Counted from the stretch's first letter, positions 11,742 to 22,205 are shown. The stretch is DNA of 64,000 nt from Eulemur rufifrons (GCF_041146395.1 NC_090999.1:68081001-68145000), one strand, 5' to 3'. Made by a program: numbers and translations. The notes: a model not told the origin generated them from the sequence alone.

Positions 11742-13964
11742 ATTCCAAAGAAGAATCTTCAAGTCTTGAAGCATAAAACATTAAAAAGGTTTCCATAAGC
11801 CAAGGAAAGTTAAGTGCAACACAGAGTTCCTCTAAGTAAATATAAAATGTACACACATATATTTAAGACATATGTTAATATATTAAAGCAAGTATTGTTA
11901 ATCCTACAAAAAGCTACAGTGAGATTAAAAAAAAAACTCTAAAAATCAGGTCAACAAAGCTCTACTGCCACCTATAGATTAATTCTAAATGGATAAGACC
12001 AGCATTTTCTCCTACTTTATAGGAATTTTCAAAAGCATAATATATATAGGAACTAAAGTGATTCAAATAAATTATCAAATGTACAAACTTACATTATTGC
12101 AAATTTAATCTACATGCAAGCATCTATCAATCAACCGAAAATGAGCAAAGTATAAAATGTGATCGTATATCCCTGATCTTTCCTTACTCATCAAGCTATT
12201 CCTGGAGTAAATCATCATTCAAGAAAACTTCAAAATAAAAAAGTCTAACCAAGATTTGAAAAAACTCAGTTGTAAATAACAAGACAAATCCACACAGCTG
12301 GAAATCGATGCTTTGAAATCTTCCAGCATTATCTTTAGAAAACTTAAATTCAGTTATATAAAACTGTGTGTGGAGCTATAACTGTTGTACAGGTGCATCC
12401 TGGCCCACATTTCTTAGTAAGTTTGTTTCAAGATTGTCAGTTACAGCATAGCCAAAGAGACCTATTTTCCTGTGTCATCTTCTTCCTTTCAGTCAATAGA
12501 CAGCTCTCCACACAGAATTTTTATTAGTAGAAAGCCAATTGTACCATCCAAAAATGCCAAATGACATCTTGCTTAATTCTATTTCACTTCATAAACTTTC
12601 ACAAAGGAAAAAAGGAAATTCTGAAGCAAAGATGTATTTTAGAATTCTAGCCAATAAAAATCAAATTTTTCTTAAATTATTTGCAAAACACACTAACTTT
12701 AAAAGCAGAGCATATTTCTCATCTCAGTCTATATTAATATCCATAGGTATGGTAATTTTTGCTTTTTGGGTTTTTTTTGTTTTTTGTTTTTTGTTTTTTG
12801 ACAAGAAAATCCCTCTAGCTCCAAAGTTCAAAGTCTTTTAACTAGCCACAATCCCCCCTTCTTTGTACTGCCTTATGATGAAAGCTTTTGGGGAAGTGGG
12901 TGGGAACTGAGTGTTAACAATGACAGTAGAGCAAAAGAAAGAGCGCAACACAGAAAATGAAGGCTAAATAGAAGCAGGTCTCTCTCCACCTGATAAACTC
13001 CAAGACAGTTGCAAAAATCAGATAACTCAACAACCACACTTCTCAGAAGCACACAAAACCTGTATAGTAAAATTAATCACTCAGAATAACTTAAAAAAAT
13101 ATGTTTTGCAATTATTTAAAATCAATATGCACTGTAAAAGAATCCTTTAAGTAAATTTGATCTCACAGTGCTTAATTTCTTTTAGCTACCAAATTGGACT
13201 TATGTCTCCTTGTTTCAGATATGGCAGAAAAACATATTGGAACAGTTGAATGACCAAAAGATACCAGCGTGTGATCTCTCTCCATATGCAACTAGAGGAT
13301 TCACTCTCAAGAGTCTTATTTCCTAGTTTGTGGGCAGTTTGGTTCCTGTGTTTCTTTTGGATATTTCTACCTATTAACCACTTCATTGCACACTAATGAA
13401 TAAGAAAGTGCATACAATATAACTACAGAGCTTTGAATCAAAGTTAAGATTCAAAAGTCTTCTAATTTAACTTCAACTCTGGTGATTCCAAACACTATCA
13501 TCTGAAACATTACTATATGTACTTTGTAATTAAGTGGCAGGATCAAACTTCAAAATCAGTTCAATCCTTCTTCATTTCACAGTTGAGAAAATCATAAGAA
13601 AACTAGTTAGCGCAGACATGGTGTCAACTAAAGTTTTATAACTCCCAGACCGATATTTTTTCAACTAAATAATGCTGCTCTCCATAACTGCGCCTTATTT
13701 TATTTTCTATGATGTTCTTGCTTAACCAAACAGTGCCTGTGAAAGATGATAAGCTGAAGTATATCTAGCATGGCCAGAAAATTCCAAGTCTCAGATCAAA
13801 TACAAACACACTATTTAATTTTCTATCCAACATTTTTTAACAGGATGCTACCGTTAATCCTCCTAGCTGCCAACACTTTCCTATTTATTGTTCATTCCAT
13901 TTCTGTATCACAATTGTTTTAGTTATATAGTATCCTATGTTACATAAAACATAATGCTAATTAT
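11742..13964. other. CHD1: CHD1 intron 2, unique AT-rich sequence
   Basis: No exon, RNA gene or clear repeat is recognisable, apart from a (GTTTT)n-like run at 12770-12800. Confidence 0.5.
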
Positions 13965-14165
13965 AACCAGCAAATATTCAGTGCTCATTGTGTTAGAAAC
14001 TATTTAAAGTCCATTACATGTAGCATCTCACTTGATCCTCATATTCAAATAAGAAAAATAGTGTTAATACCCACTTTATAGGGGCAAAAATCAGAGCCTC
14101 AGAGGTTAACTGATTTATCCTAATTCACAACCAATAAGAAGTAGAACTGGGAAAAGTAACCAGCC
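13965..14165 (-). mobile_element. MIR SINE, antisense
   Basis: The plus strand shows the reverse of MIR: GTGCTCATTGTGTTAG ... ATCTCACTTGATCCTCATAT ... CAGAGCCTCAGAGGTTAACTG ... AGTAGAACTGGGAA. Confidence 0.75.
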
Positions 14166-14493
14166 TTACTCCAATGTTTATGTTCCTAACTTCTACATAT
14201 AACAAGTGCATATAACTGCATGGATTGCATTATTACTGTGAAGATAACTCAAACTTTGGGGGCTACTTAAGAATTTAAAGAGACTTTGTATTTGAAGATG
14301 TTTCCTAAAACAGAAAAATGCTTAGTATCTTCTTTGCATGGACATGACCCAAGTAAGAACTCTTAACTCCTTTAAAGATAATTAAAACTCCAATCTGAAA
14401 ATCAAATGGAAAAGAACTACAGCAATACTTCAACGAATGTCCAGATGAGCATTCTAAAACTTTCTGCAGTAATAGGAATGTTTTCTATCTGTA

Positions 14494-14641
14494 CTGTCCA
14501 ATATAGTAGACACTAGCCACATGTGATTATTCAACACTTGAAAGGTATCTAGCGTGAGTGAATAACTGAATTTTAAATAATCTGTAATTTAAATTTAAGC
14601 TTAAATAGCCACATGTGGCTAGCAGCTACCATAATGGACAG
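14494..14641. mobile_element. Small palindromic DNA transposon
   Basis: The ends are inverted copies: CTGTCCAATATAGTAG at the left and CTACCATAATGGACAG at the right, with matching CACATGTG/CACATGTGGC subterminal parts. This is a short non-autonomous hAT-type element. A TA-like target repeat is not clear. Confidence 0.65.
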
Positions 14642-15031
14642 CACAGATATAGAAGACAGTGTCAGAAAAAGACGAGCGAAGAAATCTTTATTGCCTTTAT
14701 TTGAAGATTTCACTAACAGTCAAACCAATTTAAATGTCTTTTTTACTTGCTCCAGCTTCAATTATTAACTAAAATGTATACCCCCAAACAGATTTAAATA
14801 AACCAAAACTTTTCATATTTAAGATTTTCTCTGTGTATCTGAATGGAAAAAATAATTAAAACCTGTATTAGAACAAAACTTCATAAATTAGAAACTTTTA
14901 AATATTTGGATAGCAAAGATGAATCTGAAAACTCTGCCACCTATGGGAAAAACTGGAAAAAAAAAAAGGTCAAACATGTTTTCAATTCTCTTCATACATA
15001 GTAAACACTTAATAATAAAGTGGTTACTTAC
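14642..15031 (-). other. CHD1: Start of CHD1 intron 2
   Basis: Intron sequence directly downstream (leftward) of exon 2. It begins with GTAAGT at 15031-15026 on the minus strand. Nothing else is recognised. Confidence 0.6.
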
Positions 15032-15084
15032 CTTGATTCTCTGCTACTATTTCTAACACTTTCTTCATCACTGTGTCCATTCAT
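15032..15084 (-). CDS. CHD1: CHD1 coding exon 2, N-terminal 17 codons (partial gene)
   Basis: Reading the minus strand from the ATG at 15084-15082, the exon encodes MNGHSDEESVRNSSRES plus two bases (AG) of the next codon, then a consensus donor GTAAGT at 15031-15026. This is the N-terminus of CHD1, a nuclear SNF2-family ATP-dependent chromatin remodeller. It has tandem chromodomains that bind H3K4me3 and acts in nucleosome spacing during transcription. Only the start of the acidic, serine-rich N-terminal tail lies here; chromodomains, helicase and DNA-binding domains lie beyond the left edge. The start has A at -3 and matches the known start in human and mouse. The known protein continues with Ser, which the split AG codon can encode. 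Residue 15 is Arg (AGA) where I recall Gly (GGA) in human and mouse. The identity is firm because 16 of 17 residues match and exon structure and CpG promoter fit. Confidence 0.95.
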
Positions 15085-15178
15085 TGTAAATATCAAGAAG
15101 TTTTAAAATAAAATATAAATCTTCCCAGTTTAAAAGATGAATATAAATACTGACTCCTCCTTGAATATAAAAAAAAAT

Positions 15179-15202
15179 TCACTGATGAATTTTCTTCCAC
15201 AT
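15179..15202 (-). CDS. Upstream ORF in CHD1 exon 2 (MWKKIHQ-stop)
   Basis: An ATG at 15202-15200 in the CHD1 5'UTR opens a 7-codon frame ending in TGA at 15181-15179, about 95 nt before the CHD1 start. The context is weak (T at -3, T at +4), so scanning ribosomes would mostly bypass it. It lies inside exon 2 and so should be in every mRNA containing that exon. Whether it is translated is inference. Confidence 0.4.
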   Translation of the reverse strand: MWKKIHQ

Positions 15203-15234
15203 TCACAGGTTTCCTGGTACTCTTTTTGATTCAC

Positions 15235-16794
15235 CTAAAGAAAATATATTAACAAAGTAAGAAAAGTTGCTGTAGAAAAAAACGTAAACAAGCCATGTTT
15301 AGAATCTGTATAAATTTACATAGGCCAACTAGATGAGAGGTGATAAGGAAGGAGTGGGGCCTTTTACTTAAAATATCTATGATTCTATTAACTACATTCC
15401 TGATTACTTACTAGAATTTAGCATGCTCCTGTTAATATATTTCTGACAGAAGAAATTAAAATATTTATAGAGTGCAAACACTTTTAGAGACTCATTGCAA
15501 CCGTGCAGCCACATTAATATACATTAATAAAACAAAATAGTCCTGTGTAACATATATCCATACAACCCCAAAACACAAAATGGAGTCTTATTAGATAACT
15601 TGGTCCATTGAATGAAGTGGGGGGGGAGGGGGGGGCCGGGGAGAAGGTTACCTTTAATCAAGCCCTAATTCCTATCACCAAGAACTCTTCATATACTCAA
15701 GTGAGAGAAAGTTGTGAAATGCTCACATGGGAGGAACGGGAGAATAAAGGGTATCACATCATCTTAACAAAAAAGCATAGGTCAAAATAAACGTGTTCTT
15801 TCACAGGTAAACTGAAAATGGAGTGATAAAATTTAAATACTATTTATCCAGTTTGCACTTGCAAAGATTCCGTGAAAAAAGAAAAAAGATAATACCATAT
15901 ACACTACATCTGATTTTTTAAGAGTAAGGGGTTTGGGGCAAAAATAATGAACCAAGACACAGCATTTCCACCTTTCAAGATTTCAGCACAACACTGGAGA
16001 GTCACCTACAAGCCATCCACGAATAAACAAAGGAGATCTCTGGCAGGGGAGGGAGAGGAAGAAGCGGGGGAAGGAGACGTCAGATCCTTCCCCAGCCAGA
16101 AAGTACCGAGACAGCCAACTGAGAGCAGAGCTGTCCTCCGACCTCAGCAAAGAGAATTCACTCCTACGACTATTTCCATTCCACAAAAAAAGCGGGGGGA
16201 GGTGGAAATCGGCTGTTACCAACTCAATCATAGCAAACTGTGTCTGGATCAGGATTTTAATTCTCCAGACTACAGTCTGATAGACTCTTTGCAAGAACAG
16301 GTTGTCTAAAAGTAACCATTCCACTCAACATTTATTCCTAACGTTAAATATTTAAACTCTAGTCAGAGAGCTTTGCTATTAAACAATTAAGTCTTAAAAA
16401 TCTAAGTGCTCTATCAAACCGCCTCTTTACCAAAAGCCTTCGTTAAGGAAGTTCACTCTTCGTTCTTTCCTTTTCACCTTCCTTTCGCCCCTCAAAATGG
16501 CTTTCTCTGTACATTTTAACTTCCTTTCCCCTCTTCATCTCCCTTATCCGAGTAAGTCCTCTGAGATCCTTTTTACAACCCCAAGTTCTGAAGTTCCGAG
16601 CGCACGCAGCTCTCTCCTGTCTCTCAAGCGTCTCAACAATGACTGTTCCTTAAGTTGTTAAACCCCTTCAATCCTCTTCTTCTATCCTCTTTCAGCAGTT
16701 GCTTTGCTCCTGCTAAGTTTCTGAAGCTGTACTCGAAAAGGGTTTGGGAACCATCCTCCTCGCTCATCCACTCAATGCAGCTTCGCTCCAATCA
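15235..16794 (-). other. CHD1: CHD1 intron 1, unique part
   Basis: This is the intron between exons 1 and 2, up to the CpG island edge. I recognise no interspersed repeat. It contains a G-rich tract at 15619-15645 (separate entry). The overlapping ORFs at 15947-16324 on both strands look like chance frames in a locally GC-richer segment. A CCAATC motif at 16788-16793 sits at the island edge. Confidence 0.6.
15619..15645 (+). repeat. G-rich tract, possible G-quadruplex
   Basis: The plus strand carries runs of eight or more, eight and four G's separated by A or CC. This satisfies the pattern for a G-quadruplex, on the non-transcribed copy relative to the mRNA-like strand of CHD1. It lies in intron 1, about 400 bp upstream of exon 2. 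Confidence 0.5.
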
Positions 16795-17339
16795 GCCTCC
16801 CTCCTGGAACTCCCCCCCTTCTTCCAGGGCCTCCATCCCGGTCCCAGAGTCTCTCTTCCCGCCTCAAACTTCCCGCAGACCCGCCCCGCGCCCTCCCAGG
16901 CTCGCCCGAGCCGCCGCCCCCTCCCCCTCCCAGCCGCTCCCCACGTGCTGAGAGCCCGGGTCCCTGCAGGACCCACGCGCCGGCTAAGTACTCGCCACTC
17001 GCGGCTCTTCCCTTGCGGGCCGGCCGGCCCCAAGCCGAAGAGGCCCAGGCCGGGCAGCCCGGTTGGCGTAAGGATGCGCTGTTCGGCCGTCGGCCTGTGC
17101 CCGCCGCTCACACGCCCCCTGCGCGCCGGGCCCGTCCGCCGCCACCGGCCCTCACAGAACCGCCCTGGCCTTCGCCCGGCCACTGGGCCGACGCCTGGGT
17201 ACCGCGTCGCGCCCGCCCCCCCTCCTGGCCGGCTCCTGTCCTCCCCTCCACATCCTGACCCGCCCGCCGCCCCCTTTCTTACCGGCGGACGTGCGGGTTA
17301 GCTGGGCGGAGGGAGCCGGCTTGGGTCGGCGGCCTCCCC

Positions 17340-17402
17340 CACGCCCGGGCCCGCGATCTCAGCCGCCGAGTCCTCGGGCTCCTGGCGTCTCAGGGGTAAG
17401 CA
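17340..17402 (+). other. Plus-strand splice donor in CpG island (possible divergent transcript exon)
   Basis: On the plus strand a donor-like GTCTCAGG|GGTAAGCA occurs around 17388-17402. Further GTAAGC/GTAAGA sites lie near 17719 and 18072. CpG-island promoters often fire in both directions, and a rightward non-coding transcript would run into the rearranged region beyond 18.5 kb. No exon chain, ORF or polyadenylation site supports a defined gene, so this is a candidate only. Confidence 0.25.
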
Positions 17403-17607
17403 AGAGTCCGTGAGGGGGAGGGGGAAATGGGAAAGACGCGGAGGGGAAGGGGAAGCCCCGGCCCGCGACACCAACGCGCGATCCCCTGCGGAGTGGATCC
17501 AACAATCAATTCATTATTGAAGCACCAAACGCGAGGGCAGCAAAAGCTAGAAGTAACCAGTCGTCGTCGCCGCCGCCGTCGCGCGCGCGCGCTCCCGCTC
17601 CCGCCGC

Positions 17608-17631
17608 TTATCGGCCCCCGGCAGCCGCCAT
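17608..17631 (-). CDS. Upstream ORF in putative CHD1 exon 1 (MAAAGGR-stop)
   Basis: On the minus strand the ATG at 17631-17629 has a strong context (G at -3, G at +4). It encodes seven codons, MAAAGGR, then TAA at 17610-17608. It lies upstream of the exon 1 donor at 17282. It is in the CHD1 mRNA only if transcription starts above 17631, which fits the CCAAT and GC boxes at 17830-17881 but is not proven. If present it would reduce initiation at the main start. Confidence 0.4.
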   Translation of the reverse strand: MAAAGGR

Positions 17632-18440
17632 GACGCCAAGAGAGCGAGCTAGCGCAACCGTCTCCGTCGTAGCCGCCGCCGCCACCGAGGTCGCCGTCCC
17701 CTCCTCCTCCCGCGCGACGTAAGCGCCTCTAGCTCACTCCCCTTCCCTACAGGACGTGAGGCGGGCGGGCCAGCAGGCGCGCGCACGCCAAACCCTTTCT
17801 GCAGGCGCTCGAGCAGTGGGAGGGACTACATTGGGGGAGTTGTGGGCGTAGAAAAAAGCGATTGGTGCCGGGGCGGGGCGGAGAACGAGTGCGCGCACCC
17901 GCACGGACGGAAGCGCGCACGCCGGCTGCGCGGAGGCCGCTGGACTCTGCCCGTAGCCGCGGCCCGCTGGTCTTCGTTTGGGTGCCCGCCCTTCGCGGCC
18001 CGGCGTTGAATTCCGGGAAGTGGGAGCTGTAGGCTCGCTCCGTGCGGGTATGGGCGCTACTGTCGTTCGGGACGGTTGCGTAAGAACGTCGCGGCAGAGA
18101 CAGAAGGAACCGGGGTGGAACTGGGGTGGTGAGAGACTGGAGGCTGCTATGAGACTCGGGAAGCCACGGAAGGGCCACGCTGCAGAAGCCGAAGGGGCCG
18201 AGTTGGACGTAGGGTCGGGGGTCGCGCAGGCCTCGGCCCGCACTCCCTCGGGCCCCCTGCCGCTCTGATCGCGGGTCTGCAGGGGCCGGGCGGGGACTGC
18301 TGCGTCACACCGGGCAGCCTGGGAACCCAACTGTTGGGCAACTGTGGTCGCTTCTCGCTGCCTCCTACGCTTGGGCGAGCTGTGACTGAGGCTCCCTCGG
18401 GGGCTGATGTCCCGCACGGGCAGGGCACGTGAGGAAAAGG

Positions 18441-19470
18441 AAAGAACATTGAGATCGGGTTGTTGACACTCTTGTGTTACTGTTTGATTCATTTATGGGT
18501 GGCCTGGCTCGGAAAAGAACTTTTACAACCTTTCCTTTCTAGGTCCCTCCCTGAAGGGTGTGGCGCTGAATCGCAACAGCAACAACAACAAAAAAGCTGC
18601 TCGAGGGATGTTGGTAACTGTCTCAGTTTAACGTACTGCAATTTAGTTGACGGTTTCTTTCATAACTGCAACTGTGGGCCTTAGTTACAACCCTTTCAAT
18701 GTGTTGGAAACACTGTCTTTTTAAACATGATGGTGTCCCTCTTTATTTGTGAAAGGATTGTTTTTTTAATCCAAATTCTTTTGCACTTCATTTATTTTTC
18801 CAGTCTGCAGATCGGTCTTGAATCACTCGAGGTTAATGATAATTTTTAAAGCATCTAATCCCATTCTTTAGTAATTTGATTTAGTATAAAGGCCAACCTT
18901 CCAAGTCAAGTGAGCTTGATTACAGTAACATACATTCCCCAAATAATTATTTTCTCGTGTGGGAAATTTTCTGGGAAATTTTTTTTGTTTATTTTTTATT
19001 TTCTTAGATTACTGTAGTAAAAGCTCCAGAGAAACTAACCATTAGCAGATAAAGAATTTTGTAATCAAACGTGTAACTCAGATAATAAAGTTCTCAATTA
19101 CAACACTACCGTTTTGTCATTGTCTTACAAAAAGAATTACTCTAAAGACAGTCTATTTTACATGCTTTCTGAAAGCACATGTCAAACCTTTTTTAACTAA
19201 TTGTGCCATCAAATGTGCTATTCTACATAAAAACCCTAGCAACTTTTTCTGCAGAAAAATAATTTTGTTAAATTTGTAGTAAAATATTGAAACTTGAAGA
19301 TTTATATTTTGAGTAAAATCTTTATGGCTTTACAGAATTACCTAGTTAAGTGGAAAACTGCAACAATCTTGCCAATTCAGTTTCTTAAAAGTTGATAAAT
19401 AATCAAAGTTTGGGGATTTTTTTTAATAACTTGTTATGTGCATAATTAAATTTGCAGTTTTACTTTGTTT
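18441..19470. other. Upstream intergenic DNA next to the CpG island
   Basis: GC content drops sharply here. A (CAA)n-like stretch lies near 18573-18592. No exon or repeat is recognised. Confidence 0.5.
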
Positions 19471-19606
19471 GAATAAACTCTCCTTGTCTCTACTTACTGG
19501 TACTAAAACAATAGCCAAATGGTTGATAATCCCAACATGAATAAACTCTCCTTGTCTCTACTTACTGGTACTAAAACAATAGCCAAATGGTTGATAATCA
19601 CAACAC
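19471..19606 (+). repeat. 68-bp tandem duplication
   Basis: Two adjacent copies (19471-19538 and 19539-19606) begin GAATAAACTCTCCTTGTCTC. They are identical over the first 60 bases and differ only near the end (CCCAACAT against CACAACAC). The near-identity indicates a recent duplication. Confidence 0.95.
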
Positions 19607-19875
19607 ATGACTAGTGAAAATCCCAGATAATTAACATCAACCAGGAGGTTTTTATTAGTATTTAATTTCCCATTTGGAAAATTTCATATTCCTTGGAAAG
19701 AATATTACTTTTACAGAATCTAATATAGCACTTTGTAGGTCCTTAATTCTGATACTCTCTAGTAGGAGTAGTTAGCAACTGATACCCATAGGTGGGAATA
19801 AACTGAGAACCACTTATCCAGAATTGTGAAGTATATAACAAAAAGAAGATAATAACTCTTGGTCTTCTGTTAGTC

Positions 19876-20337
19876 TTTTGGATGCCAGGATAAGATTTTA
19901 ATTCCTTAATTACATTCTTGTTGGTGTGCCTGTAATCCTAGCACTCTGGGAGGCCGAGGTGGGAGGATAGCTTGAGGTCAGGAGTTTGATACCAGCCAGA
20001 GCAAGAGTGAGACCCCGATCTCTACAAAAGAAAAAAAGAAGAAAACTTAGCTGGGCCTGGTGACTCTCGCCTGTAGTCCCAGGTACCCAGGAGGCTGAGG
20101 CAGGAGGATCAATTGGGCCCAGGAGTTTGAGGTTGCAGTGAGGTATGATGATGCCACTGCACTTTAGCTAGGGTGACAGAGCTAGTCTCTGTCTCAAAAA
20201 AAAAGGAAGAAAGAAAAATTCCTTTTGCCTAGAGGATTTCCGCATGAGAAGCCACTAAAACAATCAGGACAGTATATTAAAATATCCTAGGATCTCAACC
20301 TGTGACATCATCCCCCAAATCCTTGCCAAACCAGAGG
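19876..20337 (+). repeat. Inverted repeat A, left arm (interrupted by Alu)
   Basis: Outside the Alu at 19925-20221 this arm matches the reverse complement of 20970-21125 at roughly 89% by eye, including an exact run GAGAAGCCACTAAAACAATC. The arm reads as one continuous match once the Alu is removed. Confidence 0.85.
19925..20215 (+). mobile_element. Alu inside inverted-repeat arm
   Basis: A sense Alu from GTGCCTGTAATCCTAGCACT to an A-rich tail (20196-20215). Short imperfect flanks (ATTCTTGTTG at left, ATTCCTTTTG at right) look like its target-site duplication. It interrupts the arm between bases that are adjacent in the partner arm, so it inserted into that arm. Confidence 0.9.
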
Positions 20338-20919
20338 AAAATCTTTCCAAATATGCTTCTTAAATTTAGAAAGTTCTCTGAATAGAACCCATGAAATCCT
20401 AAGATGTCTTGTAGTAAAGATTTACTATACATTTTATATTTTTCTAATCATAAAAAATTAAAGAATCTGCGGTTCCCAGTGCTGGGCAGGGGCAGGGGAC
20501 AGAAGTCAGTTGTAGGAAGTTCTTTTGTAACTACACGTGCTTGATATGCAGAGTTTCTAGGTTCTAGGTAGTGTTTGGAAAAATTTCCCAGAGTGTTCTG
20601 ATATCCAAACAGCTGATCCACATTGTAGCTCATCCACCTTGTTTATGGCCACTGTGTCTGGGGATTTTGACTGTTAAATTCTTGAATCACAATAAGTTAA
20701 ATTTCAAATGGAAAGTTCTTAGAGGTCATACTTAGAGGAAATTATGTATAAAATCTAATAGCATTGATTCCACAAAGATTCCACTTCCTCTACTTAAAAA
20801 ATTGTGTGCACGCAAAGAAAAACAGTTAAGAAGCTAACCTCAAAATGCCAAATAGGTACATTGATGCTACATCACTCCTTCCTCTCGCCCTCAGTCCTTT
20901 ATTCACTGCTGTCCAAATA

Positions 20920-21195
20920 CAATAGTCCCTCAACCCGAGAATGTGAAGAGCTACCTGTAAGGGACTATCTCCTCTAGTTTGGCAAGGACTTGGGAGATGA
21001 TATCATAGGTTGAGTTTCTAGGATATTTTAATATTGTCCTGATTGTTTTAGTGGCTTCTCATATGAAAATCCTTTAGGCAACAAGAACATAATTATGGAA
21101 TTAAAATCTAATCCTTCATCCAAAAAAATTAATCCCCAGATTTTGGTAAGTAGGGTTCCTGGAACCAGTTCTCTACAAATACTGAGGGATGACTG
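20920..21195 (-). mobile_element. Tigger-like DNA transposon remnant
   Basis: One end reads (reverse) CAGTCATCCCTCAGTATTTG followed by GGTTCCAGGAACC and ACCAAAATCTGGGGATT, as in Tigger elements. The other end is CAATAGTCCCTCAACC. TA dinucleotides flank both ends. The middle is the right arm of inverted repeat A rather than typical Tigger interior. Confidence 0.55.
20970..21125 (-). repeat. Inverted repeat A, right arm
   Basis: This 156-bp segment is the inverted counterpart of 19876-20337 without the Alu. It sits between two Tigger-like ends. Confidence 0.85.
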
Positions 21196-22205
21196 TACCA
21201 TCCATTTTACCTCAGAAATTTTGTATTTGTTCTTTCTTTTTAAATCCTACTACTGTGTTTAGTTTAGGCTTCTGTTATCTCTACATCTTTCCCTTCAGCT
21301 TACTCTTTTGGTTTTCTTCAAACTTGAAATTTATGAAGTCACTCACCTGCTTATATTAATGTATCACATACATTTGTATGCATAAATATAAATGAGTGTG
21401 GATATCAAATATTCCTAATATTTTAATTAGCTTTTTCACAGGCTGATCTCAGCACTGCCTCTCATCATTCCTAGTAGACACTTGACACTCTAGACACATT
21501 TCTTCAGGTCATTGGAAAGATACCTCTCATTGTAAATGGATATAGCCCATCTATATTATGGATCAATGTCTTACAGGTTTGTTTAAGTAAATGGTCAAGA
21601 AATGTTGAATTCCCTGAGACAATTGTACTGACACCCTGTGACACTTGTCAGGAAGTTCTCTGACCTCCCTTTTAGAACATGGAATTGAGCATTCTGTAAG
21701 TACGGCGTGTCAGTGGTTTGTAATACAGCATTTGTTGCCATACTACATTCTGAGATCCTTGAGCAAAGAGACTCCCTCTGTCCCCAGTGCATTATATTGA
21801 CATTTGTTCAATAAAAATGTAAGAATTTATTGCATACCAGACATTCTGCTGGAGGGTAGGGGGATTATAATAGAGCAAAAACAGACACTTTCAGAGTTAA
21901 AGTCTAGTGCAGGAAACAATCACACTGTAAAATCACAACTGAGAAAAATATTAATAGTATTAAGAGACATATAATGCTGTGAGAATCCAAAATAGAGAAC
22001 CCTAGTGAGGAAAGTCTCCCCTAAGAAAGTGACATTATCTACAACTGAAAAATTAGTATGAGGTAAATAGGCAAAAGAGGGAGAGATTCTTTCCAGATAA
22101 AAGAAACGACATGGGCCAGAGAGATCATGTCAACACACTTCCCAGTTTACCAAAAATAGGCCTTATTTACTTTCAGGAGTGTCTGATTTGGATGGTAAGG
22201 TCCAT

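Larger units (their letters stand above)
15032..15234 (-). other. CHD1: CHD1 exon 2 (5'UTR plus start codon)
   Basis: The exon is bounded by an acceptor with a pyrimidine-rich tract ending in TTTCTTTAG (AG at 15236-15235, exon starts at 15234) and the donor GTAAGT at 15031-15026. The 203-nt exon has 150 nt of 5'UTR followed by 53 nt of coding sequence. The UTR part is AT-rich, unlike the GC-rich exon 1. It contains one upstream ATG (see the separate uORF entry). Exon limits are read from splice consensus only; no transcript was available. Confidence 0.85.
17283..17700 (-). other. CHD1: Putative CHD1 exon 1 (non-coding); 5' end uncertain
   Basis: A strong minus-strand donor, CCG|GTAAGA, has its GT at 17282-17281, making 17283 the last exon base. 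It is the best minus-strand donor I see in the CpG island and would splice to the exon 2 acceptor at 15235, giving a 2.0-kb intron 1. The 5' limit is a guess, set below two inverted CCAAT boxes (17830-17834, 17861-17865) and a GC box (17870-17881). The exon is very GC-rich, with CGT/CGC repeats near 17559-17592. Confidence 0.6.
16795..18440. promoter_or_regulatory. CHD1: CpG island promoter of CHD1
   Basis: This stretch is GC-rich and dense in CG dinucleotides against an AT-rich background, with sharp edges near 16.8 and 18.4 kb. It shows two inverted CCAAT boxes (ATTGG at 17830-17834 and 17861-17865), an Sp1-type GC box (17870-17881), an ATF/CREB-like GACGTAA at 17716-17722, NRF1-like GCGCGCACGC stretches near 17779 and an ETS-like CCGGGAAGTG near 18013. 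No TATA box is placed for CHD1. The layout fits a TATA-less housekeeping promoter firing leftward into CHD1. Several ORFs of 60-250 codons here are by-products of stop-poor GC-rich DNA. Confidence 0.85.

Noticed and set aside
1..15031. Search for CHD1 exon 3 and later exons
   Set aside because: No minus-strand segment encoding the serine/aspartate-rich continuation or chromodomains with splice sites was found; exon 3 is probably beyond the left edge.
15947..16324. Overlapping 120- and 113-codon frames in CHD1 intron 1
   Set aside because: Open on both strands, no domain, no splice support; interpreted as chance.
16744..17301. 185-codon plus-strand and 139-codon minus-strand frames
   Set aside because: Same CpG-island effect; overlapping frames on both strands and no recognisable protein family.
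17734..18492. 252-codon minus-strand frame in the CpG island
   Set aside because: Long frames arise by chance in GC-rich, stop-poor DNA. The opposite strand and other frames are equally open, composition is Arg/Pro/Ala-rich without a domain, and the region is the CHD1 promoter.
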